This document shows positions 47,801 through 60,018 of a stretch of DNA of 64,000 nt, piece after piece; position 1 is the first letter of the stretch, and the number at the start of each line of letters is the position of its first letter. The notes beneath the pieces are model-generated. The model had not been told where the DNA came from, searched no databases, and worked only from the letters and a program-made list of their open reading frames with translations. A program made the translations under genes and the position numbers. Location: positions 5,744,001-5,808,000 of the forward strand of contig CM034141.1 of assembly GCA_019914995.1 (NCBI GenBank), in the 5' to 3' direction. This DNA comes from Acanthochlamys bracteata (taxonomy: Eukaryota; Streptophyta; Magnoliopsida; Pandanales; Velloziaceae).

Positions 47801-49205
47801 TGATTTGCTAATGAGCCAATGAAATTTAAAAATATCTGAAATAGAGTCTACCTTACTTAGCTATGCGCTTACTGTCTTGATACTGGTTTACATGCTTAAG
47901 TTTTTTACACTGCCACCAATCTAGTATCTTTACTTCATTCTTTTTCAATTATGATCAAGTAATTTGACATTCTATTCCTTATACCTACTGATTTGCTAAT
48001 GAACCAATGAAATTTTAAAATATCTGAAATAGAGTCTACCTTACTTAGCTATGCACTTGCTTTCTTGATGCTGGTTGACATGCTTAAGCTTTTTACACTG
48101 CCACCAATCTAGTATCTTTTCTTCATTTTTTACAATTATGATCAAGTAGTTTGACATTCAATTCATGCAAGTGGAGCCTCAACTTTGAAGTCTGTAGTAG
48201 TTCCTCTCAAGCCTTCATTTTTAATTTTGATGCAGGGAATCGGCACACTGCTTGATGGTCTCTATGGAACTGTAACAGGCTCAACCGTTTCTGTGTAAGA
48301 GAAGACATTTAATTTTGTATCTAACTAGTGGGTTTGTTCTTGCATAAATCCAGTTTTTGCAATTGACATTGTTAGTTTAAAACTCAAGGGAGAACGTTGG
48401 GCTTCTAGGACTAACTCGAGTTGGGAGCCGTAGGATCGTTCAGATATCAGCTGCATTTATGATATTCTTTTCAACTCTAGGTATGCTTTCTTTTGAAATG
48501 TTTCATTTGGGCGGAAAACTTTGATACTACCTTCCTTCAAATATCAGTGTGTGACCTTGTGATTCTGTAGGGAAGTTTGGAGCTGTTTTTGCATCAATTC
48601 CCTTTCCAATATATGCTGCACTATACTGCATCTTATTTGGCATCGTCAGTAAGTCCTTACCTTTTACATAGACTTCATAATATTTATTTGTAACATGTTT
48701 CTGATAATCCTATGCAGCGTCTGTTGGGATTTCTTTCCTGCAGTTTACCAACATGAACTGTATGAGAAACCTTGTAATTACAGGTTTGTCACTTTTCCTT
48801 GGTATATCAGTGCCACAATATTTCAAGGAAACAATTGCTTCTTCAGGTCACGGTCCCGTACGCACTCCTGCTGGATGGGTCAGTAAATATACCCAAAGTT
48901 TAAGTACAGTAATTTTCCTTTACATGTTTATTATCCCCAATACTCATAAAACATTTGTTTCAATAAATTAGTGTCCTTTTTGGTGCTTGCAGTTCAATGC
49001 CTTTCTGAATACCATATTTTCATCTCCGCCAACTGTTGGGCTAATAGTCAGTGTGTTCCTGGACAACACAATAGAAGTCGAGAGGTCTAAGAAGGACAGA
49101 GGGATGCCATGGTGGGTGAAGTTCAGAACGTTCAGAGGAGATAACCGGAATGAAGAGTTCTACACTCTTCCTTTCAATCTCAACCGGTTTTTTCCACCCA
49201 CGTAG
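44838..49205 (+). CDS. NAT1: Nucleobase-ascorbate transporter (NAT family)
   Basis: Fourteen exons keep phase: 44838-44913, 45684-45781, 45896-46072, 46181-46281, 46364-46439, 46567-46626, 46716-46903, 46999-47095, 47169-47255, 48236-48294, 48389-48480, 48571-48648, 48718-48878, 48993-49205, giving 520 residues, the usual family length. The NAT signature ENVGLLGLTR lies at about 341-350, after an AFQNY-type segment in the first helix region. The C-terminal end NEEFYTLPFNLNRFFPPT is typical of plant NATs. The protein should have about 12-14 membrane helices and act as a proton-coupled purine/pyrimidine-type permease at the plasma membrane; substrate is inferred from family. It looks closest to the Arabidopsis NAT1/NAT2 pair; which of the two is uncertain. 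All catalytic-motif residues expected are present, so it looks functional. Confidence 0.93.
47790..48164. repeat. 188-bp tandem duplication in NAT intron 9
   Basis: Two adjacent copies start with CTTATACCTACTGATTTGC at 47790 and 47978. They share AATAGAGTCTACCTTACTTA and ACACTGCCACCAATCTAGTA. Identity is high, with scattered substitutions, so this duplication is younger than the one in the MAPKKK intron. It lies inside intron 9 (47256-48235). Confidence 0.88.
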
Positions 49206-51760
49206 TTTCATATTCCAATCAAAACACGATCAACTAATTTTTTGACTGACCAAAAGAAGAACAAAAGACCAACCAGTACTCTGCAGGAAAAAGGATTTGT
49301 TCGGCCATTTGGTTTTGAGTACTAAAGATTGGACGCGGTTAAGTGTACATATCGTATGATTTCCTTCTTTTGTGGCTTAATGCGGAAAGTGTTATACTGC
49401 TTTTGAGCATTTTTGAATCTTGCTGTACTCCTGTAGCCAAGATAAATTATTGTCGACTATTTTGTATAACTGTAGATGCTAATGCTATATTTATCAGGAA
49501 TAACATTATAAATAAGTAAAATTTTAATATTTTAAATAATTGTTTTACAGTATTTTAATAAAAATTAGAAAGTATATACGAATTAAAGAGGTATATTAAT
49601 TGTATGAAAGTGAGCTTTACAGAAATAAATTTTGAGAAAATTAAATTTAGTAATAAATAGAGTTTAAAATGATTATTAAAATTATAATTTTTAAAATATA
49701 ATTTTGATAAAATTAAGTTTGGTAAAAATAAAAATTAAATTTATAGTGATAAATTGAGATAGTGTTGAATTGAAACATTTTCTAAATGTCGTACAATTTC
49801 CCTCCTTGGGCAGCGCTGGCCGTCGCTCTTTTTCTTCACTCTTCTTCTCTTCCTCTTCTTCTTCTACGACGCGACTGCCGGATCGCCGAAGCCTCCAGCG
49901 ATGGTGTTGCACGCCGGCGAACATCATAAGTGGAAAGGAAATCAAATCTTACGTGCGCTCTAATTACAAAAAATAAATGTTTTAGCGCTATCGTACTGTT
50001 GAAAGTAAAAAGAGTGTTGAATAGAGTGTTTATAAAATGAAAATTTTTAAAATAAAAAATATTTTTATTTTTTTATTTAAAATAATAATAATAATAAATA
50101 ATAAAAAAAATTATTATAAAAATTTTTAAAATTTTTTAAATATTTATAAAATATATATTAAAAAATAAAAAAAATTAATTTTATTAAACGGAAAACGAAA
50201 CGCATCCTAAAAACGAAACGCACCCTAACTGATACGTATTGTACATAGTGGCGTGGCACTTTTGATTTCTCTTCTCATACTCGATTAATCTTCGGTAAAA
50301 TATTTTTTATTTTGGTAAAAATTTTGTACATAAAAAAAATTTATAGTATAGTAAAATATTTTAAATGTATATGATATTTAGAATAAATTTATTGTATAAA
50401 AATACTTTATTATGCAAAAATTCTTGGATATCATCCGATCAAAATAAGTTTTACGATATATGGAGGAGGTGGAGCGGCGGGTGACAATAGTAATTGGCAT
50501 CTTATATAGCTGCTAATAAATATTGTAATATATTATTCTTCCTTTGTAATATGAGCTTTATCTATATCTGCAGAAAATGGTGTTATTTTTATTGGAATGT
50601 ATATTTATAATATATTTGTACTACTGTTGTAAATTCATGTCTTTTTGAAACACTGATATAGTTATAATTAAATTAATAACTAAAAGTCTAGAAAGTTTTA
50701 ACTAATAAATAAGTAAATATAAAAATTATTTTAAATTTAGTTGTAAATACATTAAATTTAGTTGGAACTCACTTTTGTAGTTCTTTCTATATTCGTTGCG
50801 TAAAAGAGTAATAGGAGACGTGAGAAAATATATACTTGCTGAGTTACTTCGTGGGTAACTTGCAATTTCTTTTTAGTCTTTCAAATTTATAGAGATGATC
50901 CGGTGCTCTTTACTTAGAAGGTGTTTAAAAATATTTATAAAATAAAATTTTTTTAAAAATACTTTATTATATTTTAAAAAAATATTATTATTTTAAAAAA
51001 TAAATAATAATAAAATTTTATAACATAAAATTTTTTATATTTTTTTTAAATTTTAAAAATTTTATAAAATATTATATAAAATTTATTATAAAATTTGAAA
51101 ATAAAATGAAGTAGTGAAATGAAATAAAACGCAACCACAAAACGACAGCATTTCAAATATTTTCAGTGATGTTATTGTTATAATTTGTGGCATTTCAAAG
51201 GTGAATAGAAGGAGACATGTGCTAAAGGAGTGCCATTTGCTTGTTTCCCAAACTTAATCAATTCCCAGAAACATAACCAAGTTGGGACCTTTTATTCTTG
51301 AATCCCTTAAGAACTCGATAAAAAATCCATCTTATTAATATTGATGTAAAATTTCCAAAAAGTAACCAAAGGAAATAGCATCTAAATATATGAACAAATA
51401 GGAGAAGATTATAACATTTGAACTATCCGAAAAGTTAAAGAAAAGATACAACCATTTGTTAAGTTTCAGTTCCTCGTTCTTTCAACCTTGGAAGAGATAT
51501 ACACAATTTCCTTCATGCTTGAGCTTGAGAAGGAGTAATCTTTCAGTTTGCAATACTCTCGCAGGTTGACCTCATAGTGGTTTACAAGCTGCTCTTGGTT
51601 CTTCGTAAAACAACAATTTGGGAGCAAGAATAGAATGCAAATAAAGTCCCTGCAAAAAGGAGCCAGTTCTAACTTCAAGAAGATATTTCTTCAAACGAAT
51701 TTTAAGTTAAATGTGGACATGAGTTCTTACCAAGCTTAGATACAATAAAAATCGGCGTTT
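49206..51760. other. Spacer with AT-rich repeats and a GC-rich patch
   Basis: The first 250 bases are NAT 3' UTR by position. A patch at about 49790-49940 is distinctly GC-richer than its surroundings and reads SSSSSS-type leader sequence; it may be a relic of a gene 5' end. AT-rich repeat copies lie at about 50025-50215 and 50915-51130. The end, about 51440-51760, is probably 3' UTR of the minus-strand LAZY-type gene. Confidence 0.45.
50025..50215. repeat. AT-rich dispersed repeat (MITE-like)
   Basis: The copy starts GAGTGTTTATAAAATG, has an A/T-only core with TATTTATAAAATATATATTAAAAAAT, and ends AAACGAAACGCATCC. The core phrase is nearly identical in the copies at 1-60, 54540-54590 and 14520-14560, which defines a family. 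Confidence 0.5.
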
Positions 51761-53314
51761 TTAAATCTCTAGCACAATAACTGGAGACAAAAAGGCAAAA
51801 TCAATAAATTCCTGCTTAAACAGATGGCTTCTCAAGCTAATCTAGAACCTTGTTCAAAGACTGGATTTACTTACATTCAGAATCTGTCTTCACCCATTTA
51901 CCACTTTCCTCCTCTTTTTCTTCCCTCTTGTCGGGCAGACACAATGTTTCTGGCGATTTTTTCTCCAGATATTTTTTCACCATGTACGAAGCTGAACTTC
52001 GGGGGTAAATCTTCTTATGCAGCATCATCCTCAAAAGCTAATAATACAAAGAATCAAGGACGCAGCAAGAAGTCAGTAAAAGAATATGAAGTTTCTTCTA
52101 AAGCATATATATAAGTTTGCAAGGACCAATACCTTCTCCGTCCTCAATTCATATATCGGGTCCTTCAAGCTCAGAGAAGGCTCAAAGCCACTTCGGCACG
52201 CAAACATCTTTTTGAAAAGAAAAGAAAAAGACTTTTGCTTGATGGCATTGTGTTTATCTGCTAAAATATCCTTTGCTTTGTTCAGTAGAATCCTTCTATT
52301 TGGTGAAAGATCACCTCCACTGCTGTCGTTGTTGCCCAAATTGTCATAGAACTTATCACAAGCTCTTCGATCAGCCTTCAAGCTCGACGGACAATTTAGG
52401 AATCGGTTCAAAGGAAGATTTGATCCTTCCGCTGAGCCGTTCAAACTAAGTTTCGGTTTTTGTGTTAATAGCTTGGTTAGCTCTTTCTGCAGCTTAGTTA
52501 CTTCTTCCATCGAAAAATCAGGGAAATCATTAGATGAATGCGAGAATTCTCGATCATCCTCTCGTTGTGTTTCTTTAAGCTCATTTTTGTTGCCAAAGGT
52601 CCCGATTGCTAGCAAAGCTTGTGGCCAACCACTGAACTCTTCTTTCCGATCATTGGGCACTGAAGCACCTAATCAATAGAAGATAATGCATTTTCAGATC
52701 AAAGTATGTGCAATCGAATTGTTGAATGTTGCCAAATTGCTCAAAGGAAAACAGTAAAGAAGAACCTTCTGTTTGCAGTGATGATAGAGTCATAAAATGT
52801 CTGTCAACATATTTATTGACACTTGAAAAACCTCGTAAACTTCATCTTTAATTTCTAGCGCTTAGAAGAAAAAAGGCTATTCGTAAAATTTTTATTAAAG
52901 AATAAAACGAAGTCAAAAGGGAGTTAGATTCTTTCAGAAGAGTTTCCTTCCTATCATCAAAAATAGTTCAGAACAGCAAGCCAAATAGCTAACTTTTTAC
53001 TTGCCATGAATAAGGTTCATTTTGCTAAATCATGAGATGATTCTATGATGTACAAAGAACACACATTGCAGAAAAGAAATCTACATGATAGAGAGAGACT
53101 TTGTAGCTAGGGTCACAGATCACTTACGGCGTTCTGAAGTTGAACCTAGGTCTATGTATGATCTTCGCTTCTCTTCCTTCCCTCCTAGCTTATTTTGCAC
53201 CCAGTTAAAAATCTGCAAACAATTATAAACAAGATAATAACATATATGTAAAACTATAGTAGAATAAGGTTGTCGACTGCAAAATATTCTGTAATGCTTA
53301 TTACTTACTCCCAT
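51761..53314 (-). CDS. LZY: LAZY/DRO1-type IGT-family gravitropism protein
   Basis: Five exons keep phase: complement(53309..53314, 53128..53212, 52133..52668, 51875..52037, 51761..51780), giving 269 residues. The first coding exon is only ATG-GGA, the unusual 6-nt exon known for the IGT family. The conserved N-terminus MGIFNWVQNKLGGK spans residues 1-14. The family motif EFSGWPQALLAIGTFG spans about 41-56 and holds the IGT triplet. Exon 4 gives LLRMMLHKKIYPRSS, and the final 20-nt exon completes the C-terminal SEFIVLEI, the conserved region V (EAR-like LxLxI-type end) that TAC1 proteins lack. LAZY/DRO1/NGR proteins act in statocytes and set root or shoot angle by directing auxin flow under gravity. 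The exact paralogue (LZY2, 3 or 4; rice DRO1 relative) cannot be decided here. Confidence 0.92.
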
Positions 53315-54379
53315 TTCTCCAAAGAATATTATTTGCAATGTTTCTTTATGCCCTAATGTTTGTTTGTGGTCCTTAGAACAGCACAATGAAGAGCTTGATG
53401 AGAAGGAGAGCAAGAGTGTTTTGATAAAAGAAAGGAGGAGACAGGAAAGGTGGTAGAAGTATTTATCCAATGGGAGGGAGGTCTGGGGAAGCTTAAATAG
53501 ATTGATTGGTTGAGAATAATGATCTCCACAGAATTCTATGATAAGTCTCTTACTATAAGAAACCAACAATTGCATACAAGAGTACAGCTGCTTGAGTTTT
53601 TCAAGTTCCCAGAAGCATGCTATCTTGCCAATCCATTCCCGGTTTTTCCGCACACCAGTCACTCTCCACCTGTATTAACTAAGCTGACGATTTTTTCAAG
53701 TGAAGAATTCACAAAATACATTTTAACAAATGTATTTTTATATGTTCAACTAGGACATGTTCGTTTCACAAAACACATCTGACTAAAGTACATGAGAATG
53801 AACTTAATAAGCTAGAAATAATCTAATGATCTTAAGCAAGATAACTATTTCATTCAGCATGTAAATCAGAAATCAACTTGGATCCCTTGTCCTTCTTCTC
53901 TTTGATTTGTGCATTATTTAATTAATACAGTTTCTGAGATATAATCCAGCTAAGCCCATAGGGAGTACTATATGATACTACAAACCCTACCAAATACCTG
54001 TCTATCTGAGAAGAATTTTGTAGTTTTGCCAATTGGATTTTGCTTAATTATTGCAAGAAACAGTGTAAATGGACACTGTATTCGTAGTACTTTCGCTTGT
54101 AGTGCTTGTCCATTTTCATCAATGGAGTCCCAGCTCTATAAAAGTGCAAAGCTATAGTATGGCATAAACTTAGGGGATGGTATATGTATCTGTATCCACT
54201 TATCGCACAGTGTAACTTGGGCACATATAAGGGTTTGTACGTAGATCAGTAAAAAATAAAACCACAATCTCTTCCGAAGAGATATTGTAGTTTCAATGGT
54301 TCGACCACGTACCTTAGGTCCTAAACCAGAAACCAATGCAAGATCATCATTTAGAGTGTGGAGTACATGTTACATTCTA

Positions 54380-54640
54380 ATTTAGAAAATATTTGAAGAT
54401 GCTTATAAAATAAAATATTTTTAAAATAGAAAATATTTTTATTTTTTTTTAAAAATAAATTTTAATTTTTTTATTTTTAAAAAATAATAAAAATATGTAA
54501 TAAAAAGATTTTATTTTGTAGAATTTTTTTATATTTTTAAATTTATAAATAAATTTTTTATATATTTATAATATATATATTAAAAAATATGAAATAAAAA
54601 AAAATTAAAAAATAATATTTTAAACGCTCTCCCAAACGTT
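54380..54640. repeat. AT-rich dispersed repeat (MITE-like)
   Basis: The copy has an AGAAAATATTTGAAGATGC start, an A/T core with TATATATTAAAAAATATGAAATA, and an AAACGCTCTCCCAAACG end. It matches the family seen at 1-125, 41180, 50025 and 54835. Confidence 0.55.
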
Positions 54641-54834
54641 CTCTAATTTGTAAGTTTAAAACATATTCATCTATGGATACCAATATTACAACATGGGGAT
54701 AGAACTCAATATTGAAAACTAGCCGTTAAGGTGAGACTGCCCAAGTAGACTCCTACTTCGTGCAAGACGCGTAGCAAGCCACTCACGAGCAAGGCCGGAG
54801 CCTTAATAATCCACGCTCTGACACTTTATTACGG

Positions 54835-55060
54835 GTACATTTGAGAATATTTATAAATAACATATTTTTATTTTTTTTGAAAAATTAGTTTTATTTTTTT
54901 TTATTTTCAAAAAATAATACAAATATTTAATAAAAAGATCTTATTATATAAAATTTTTCTACACTATCTAAATTTTTAAATAAAATTTTTAAATATTTAT
55001 AAAATATGTATTAAAAATTAAAAAAGAGCGTTTGAAAAAAGTTGAATCAAACGCCTCTTA
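54835..55060. repeat. AT-rich dispersed repeat (MITE-like)
   Basis: The copy begins GGGTACATTTGAGAATATTTAT and ends GAGCGTTTGAAAAAAGTTGA followed by ATCAAACGCC. Its A/T core contains TATTTATAAAATATGTATTA. It is flanked by two related low-copy sequences, which may mark the target region. Confidence 0.55.
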
Positions 55061-57151
55061 CATGTTAGATAAAATCTAATCCTAAAAGCTAGCTGTTAAT
55101 GTAAGGGTGCTCAACCCATATAAACACCGGGCTATGCTCACACTCAATACACTAAATCAAAAGGGCCTATATATCATTGTCTTTTAACTAGAACTGCAGA
55201 AACTAAGAACACTTATTTGTTCAAAATCTTGATCAAGTTGTCTATTCACCACCATTGACAGGATCACAAAAGTTCTTTTCTTGGCTCTGAAAAAGCTCAC
55301 GCCATTCTCGGTTAAATAACATTTACATTGTTCCTTTCAAGAGCATTTGTCTTTTGTTCCCATTATCTTTATTTAATAATTTGCCAAGTTCATTGCCATA
55401 GCAATGCTTTATCCATAGAGAAATTAACTAATGCCTATGCAGTCTAATCCAACTTATTGCAGTCTTTCCCTGGTTCTCCAACAAAGCAAATGCAAAAGAG
55501 GCATGCTCTACTGAGACTACGCTGAATCCTAATTCATATTGGAAAAATAACATCGAATCCCAAATCGCATCGGGATGAAATGGATAATACACCATTTTTT
55601 CCTAACAGGAATTTAGGATCTGTAGCATGGCTTGAAGGTGAAATCCCTCCTCCTCTCAACAGCGGCAACAGAGTAGACTAACCACTTCAAGTCTTCAAGT
55701 ATGAAAAGCGATTAATCCAATGGCTCAAAACGAAATGTTCCCCTATCCCCATCAAGATCCATGCTGCTCAGAAACAAAGCAGGACCTTTCTTTGCTCGCT
55801 GCCAAGTTTGTACGGGTGCATTTTATAATATATCATTTTCTTGCTTTCTTTTCTATCTAACTCTTGCATTTGTGTCTGACAGCTAAACAGATATTGAAAA
55901 ATTAGAAGGAAAGAAATCTCATCACATCGCTAGATGTTTATGGGCACTTTTTCAAAGTACCCCAATAATCATGAGCATGCATCAGCATAGCGCGTGGGTG
56001 CGACTACCCGCTACCATGCTTATGCTGGTAGCTGCTAGAAGCCTTCAGAATCCCTGGGAAGTGCACTTCGTTAGGTATTCGTATTAATCTCAAGTCACAT
56101 AATGTTAAAAGAATAGAACCAGACAAACATGTATGTATAAGGCTAGATCGAGTAACCCAAGGGTCACATCGACATTGCCATCCTGTAACGAGAGAAGAGC
56201 GGATCACCAACTACAGATATAAATGTTTCTCACCAACCAGACCAGTTAATACCTACTCTGTTAAATCCTGTATATTCTCTTGAATGTATGTTAAACAAGC
56301 TACTGTGCTAGAACAGATGCAATAGTCCGCCATCTTTGTAGCACGAGTGACCGTGACATTACGGAATCAGAATGTCTCTTTCCAGGTGATTACGTGCGCA
56401 TACGGACTAGCATATAACTCCAAGATCCGACTCATGTCTGTTGTCATCGCGTAATCGATATGACTAGATAACCTCACCAATGTAGCTACAGAACTGGAAG
56501 TGTTGATACGAGTTGGCAGCACAAGTGTCGCGACAGGGTCAAGATCACGGAACCAGTCGGCTACATGATTGAGACCCAAGACATAATTAAGGCCGGCCAA
56601 TTAAGATTGCCGCAAACGCTAACCAAGCTAATAATAATATTATTATTATGTTGTTTACGAGGCCCCAATAGAGATTAAGTGCTCTAACTTCATAGTTAAA
56701 TGAGATTTTGATATGATTAGATATCCCTTTTGCAAGATCTCTAGCATCGATGATTTGCATTAAGAATGATTAAGCATTACTATTTACCCTCCGGCATGGT
56801 TGCTCATAAAGTTGCATGTAAAACAACACCATATGGACAATAGTCCAGCATGCATGACCCTACTTTTTATATGAATCCTTAGAAATTACTGCATTCTGCA
56901 TCGCCTAAGTTCAATATCAACCACTAGATTATATGCGCAAAGCTATAACATAAAAAGCTGTTAGATTAAGAGTGAGTAAATTAGTTATATATTGAACAAA
57001 AATATAAAATAAAAAAAGAGTTAATATATTAAAAAGTTTCATAATCACTTCATTTAAGTTTTTGAATTGGATTGAATTTTTTAGTGTATGGATCGAACCC
57101 TTCAGTGTATTATTTTGATTAACTTCTTCGGTATTGTATTTCTTCAACAAT

Positions 57152-57168
57152 AATATCAGAACCAATAG
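57152..57168 (+). other. Degenerate primer binding site of the TRIM
   Basis: AATATCAGAACCAATAG lies two bases after the left TRIM repeat. It resembles TGGTATCAGAGCC, the usual plant site complementary to initiator tRNA-Met, with several changes. It fixes the element's orientation as plus. Confidence 0.6.
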
Positions 57169-57172
57169 TTTG

Positions 57173-57309
57173 TGTAACAATTGATGAAGAAAAATAATAA
57201 TAGAATTGAGTATGATGAATAATAATAACTACAGTTTATATCATACGAATATTTATAGAGTACATATAATGGACTTGTCTCACATAAAGCTCAATAATAC
57301 AGTCCAATA
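57173..57309 (-). repeat. 3' LTR of the copia element
   Basis: This is the downstream long terminal repeat in element orientation. On the plus strand it starts TGTAACAATTGATG and ends ACAGTCCAATA. At 137 bp it is short for a copia LTR. The element-strand start is TATTGGACTG rather than the usual TG. Confidence 0.9.
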
Positions 57310-57322
57310 TCCCTCCTCAAAT

Positions 57323-59958
57323 TCATGATGGATCAAACAATATGAGTTTATTCAATAATGTTTGAAATCTCGGTGTCGAATGCGATTTTGTAAAAAAATC
57401 TGCCAGTTGATCAGTAGAGACAACATGTGGTAAAAAAATAGTACCTAACAGAAAATGTTTACGAACGAAGTGACGGTCAATCTCAATATGTTTCGTTCGT
57501 TCATGAAAAACTGAATTGCTTGCAATCTGAATAGCACTCCGATTGTCACAGTAAAGAGGAGTAATTTTTGTAAAAGTAAACCCCATATCAATAAGTAATC
57601 TCTGCATATGAATAATCTCTCTTGTGGTAGCAGCCATAGCTCGATACTCGGCTTCTGTTGAAGAACAAGCAATGACATCCTATTTTTTACTGTGCCACGA
57701 AATCAATGAATCACCAATGAATAAGCAGAAATCTGTAGTAGAACGTCTAGTGATTGGATTACCAGCCCAATCAGCATCAGTAAAAGCTCGAAGTTCCAAA
57801 GTAGATGTGGAAGACATAAACAAAGAGCGAATAATAGTGCCTTGTGATATCTGAGAATCCTGAGTAAAGCACTATAATGTGCTGATCGCGGTGTAGAAAC
57901 AAATTGACTGACGACATTTACTGCATGAGAAATGTCTAGCCTAGTCATACAAAGATAGACAAGCTGACTGACAAGCTGTCTGTACCGAGTAGGATCTGTG
58001 AGAGGCTCACCATCTATAGGATGAAGTTTCACATGAAGCTCTAAAGGAGTATCAACCGTCCGACTATCAGATAAGCCTACAGATTTAATAATATCAGAAA
58101 TATATTTTTGTTGAGAAATAAGAATTCCTCTAGTACTTTGCGTAATCTCTAATCCAAAAAAATAGTGTAGATATCTAATGTCATTCATCTGAAACTGTTA
58201 ATGTAGGTGCTTTTTCGTGGCTGCAATACATGCAATGTCATCCAATGTTAAAATCATATCATCTACATATAATAACAGGAGTACCCGCCCTTGCGGTGAA
58301 GAGCGCACAAATAAAAAGTGATCTTGAGAACTCTGCTGAAATCTTACCTTTGTAATAGCTCGACGAAAACACTCAAACCAAGCTTTAGGAGCCTGTTTGA
58401 GTCCATAAATAGCACGACGAAGACGACATACATGACTCGGAGGAGTAAAAAGACCTGAAGGTGGCTCATATAAACAACCTCCGATAATGTACCATGAAAA
58501 AAAGATTCTTCACATCCATCTGATAAAGAGGTCACTGACGTATAGCAGCGACTGCTAATAGAGTGCGAACAGTAGTCATCTGGGCAACAGGAGCAAATGT
58601 CTCATCATAATCAATCCCATGCTACTGAGTAAAGCCTCTAGCAACAAGACGAGCCTTATACCTCTCAATGAAGCCATCAGGTCGATATTTAACCGTAAAA
58701 ACCCATTTGCAACTGATAGGTTGTACTCTCTCCGGTAATGGAACTACATCCCAAGTACCTGTCTGTTGAAATGCACGAAACTCCTCTGTCATTGTCTCTT
58801 GCCACTTATGGTACTGAATTGCCTCTTAGTAAGAATTAGGTTCACGAATAGTATGAATAGCATTAAGAAATGAATGAAACTGTGGAGAGTAGAAGGTGAG
58901 GGTGGCAAAATCAAACCTATCAAGCGGGCCTGAACAATCTGGTGTAAAACGAATAGGAGGACGATGAGGACGTTGTGACTGACGAACAAGTGGTGGTGGA
59001 GATGTAGATAAACTGAATATTGGTGAAATTGGAGAAGAATGGGAAGGATCCTCGTTAGCCAGCGATTGTATTCTCGAAGAAGGGGCGGTATCAATAAAAG
59101 AAAATAATGGAGTAGAATCTATAAACATGTGAGAAGAGACAGAAGATGTATATTCACGAGCACCATCAGAACGAAAAATCTTAATTCGAATATTAAACTG
59201 AGTATGAACCATAATACTGAAAGTATTATATATAGTAGAAACTTCAGAACAATGACGGATAAGATAAACCCAAATGTAACGAGTATAGTCATCAATGAAA
59301 CTCACATAGTAAACAAAACCAGTCATAGATAGAATTGGAGCTGGTCCCCAAATATCAGAATGAACTAGATCAAAAGCATGAGAAGTTTTAGATAAACTTT
59401 GATGAAAAGGTAAAGCTGAATATTTCGCCAACTTACAGCTAGTATATGAAGATAAAGGAGAAAAAGAAACTCGCCCAAGAGCTCCATTATCGATAAGACT
59501 CTTTAAACGAGATTCAGAAATATGACCTAAACGTTTGTGCCACAAATCAGCAGCAGACGCAACAACAGCAGCACAACTAAGATTTAAAGTAGTCGAAAAT
59601 GGAAGATGAAGATACTCTAAGTGATACAGTCGCCCCTTTTTACGAGCACGACTAATCGTCTGGCCGGTACGAGGATCCTGCACAGAACAGGTAAGGGAAT
59701 CAAAGACAATAATAAACCCGCTTTCACAAAGAGAACTGATTGAGATTAGGTGTAGGGTGAGATGAGGAACATGTAAAATAAGAGTAGACTGAGAGAGTCA
59801 GAAATAACGGAGCCAGATTGAGTGATGGTTAATTGAGAGCCATCAGCAATATGTAAAGATGAAAAGTTTGGTGATAAAGATGTCATGTCAGATAACAATG
59901 ATAGATCAGAAGTCATATGATGAGATGCACCAGAATCTAAAATCCAAGAGGAAGACAT
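57323..59958 (-). pseudogene. Broken copia pol region
   Basis: Order on the minus strand: protease with the active-site DSGASHHMT (near 59930), the gag-pre-integrase LWHKRLGH region (near 59535), integrase core with the two catalytic Asp in VHSDIWGP and FIDDYTRY, then reverse transcriptase and RNase H. The integrase lacks the segment with the catalytic Glu: after the SDGAREY motif the frame continues directly into Ser/Pro-rich linker sequence. The polymerase segment keeps YVDD (near 58260) but is broken by stops and frameshifts around 58200-58780. RNase H keeps DADWAG and STEAEYRAMA motifs and ends near 57323. No restored reading is given. Confidence 0.88.
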
Positions 59959-60018
59959 ACCAAGAGCGGCAGAAGAAGTAGATGCAGATGAACCAGCAAA
60001 AATGGATTGTCGCTGAAG

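Larger units (their letters stand above)
53315..56958. other. LAZY-type promoter and gene-free spacer
   Basis: The first few hundred bases hold the leader and promoter of the minus-strand LAZY-type gene. After that no gene is supported. Two AT-rich dispersed repeats occupy 54380-54640 and 54835-55060. Sequences at about 54715-54760 and 55088-55140 resemble each other (CTAGC(C/T)GTTAA followed by GTG and a CCAA or CAACCC run) and lie on either side of the second repeat. A 77-codon minus-strand frame at 56367-56600 has no known domain. Confidence 0.45.

Noticed and set aside
53120..53662. A 180-codon minus frame spanning the start of the LAZY-type gene
   Set aside because: It reads through intron 1 and the leader; only its last 28 codons are real (exon 2), and the family consensus demands the 6-nt first exon.
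54715..54820. Possible tRNA-like segment
   Set aside because: The GC-richer stretch does not fold into a cloverleaf by eye and lacks recognisable A and B box sequences in correct spacing.
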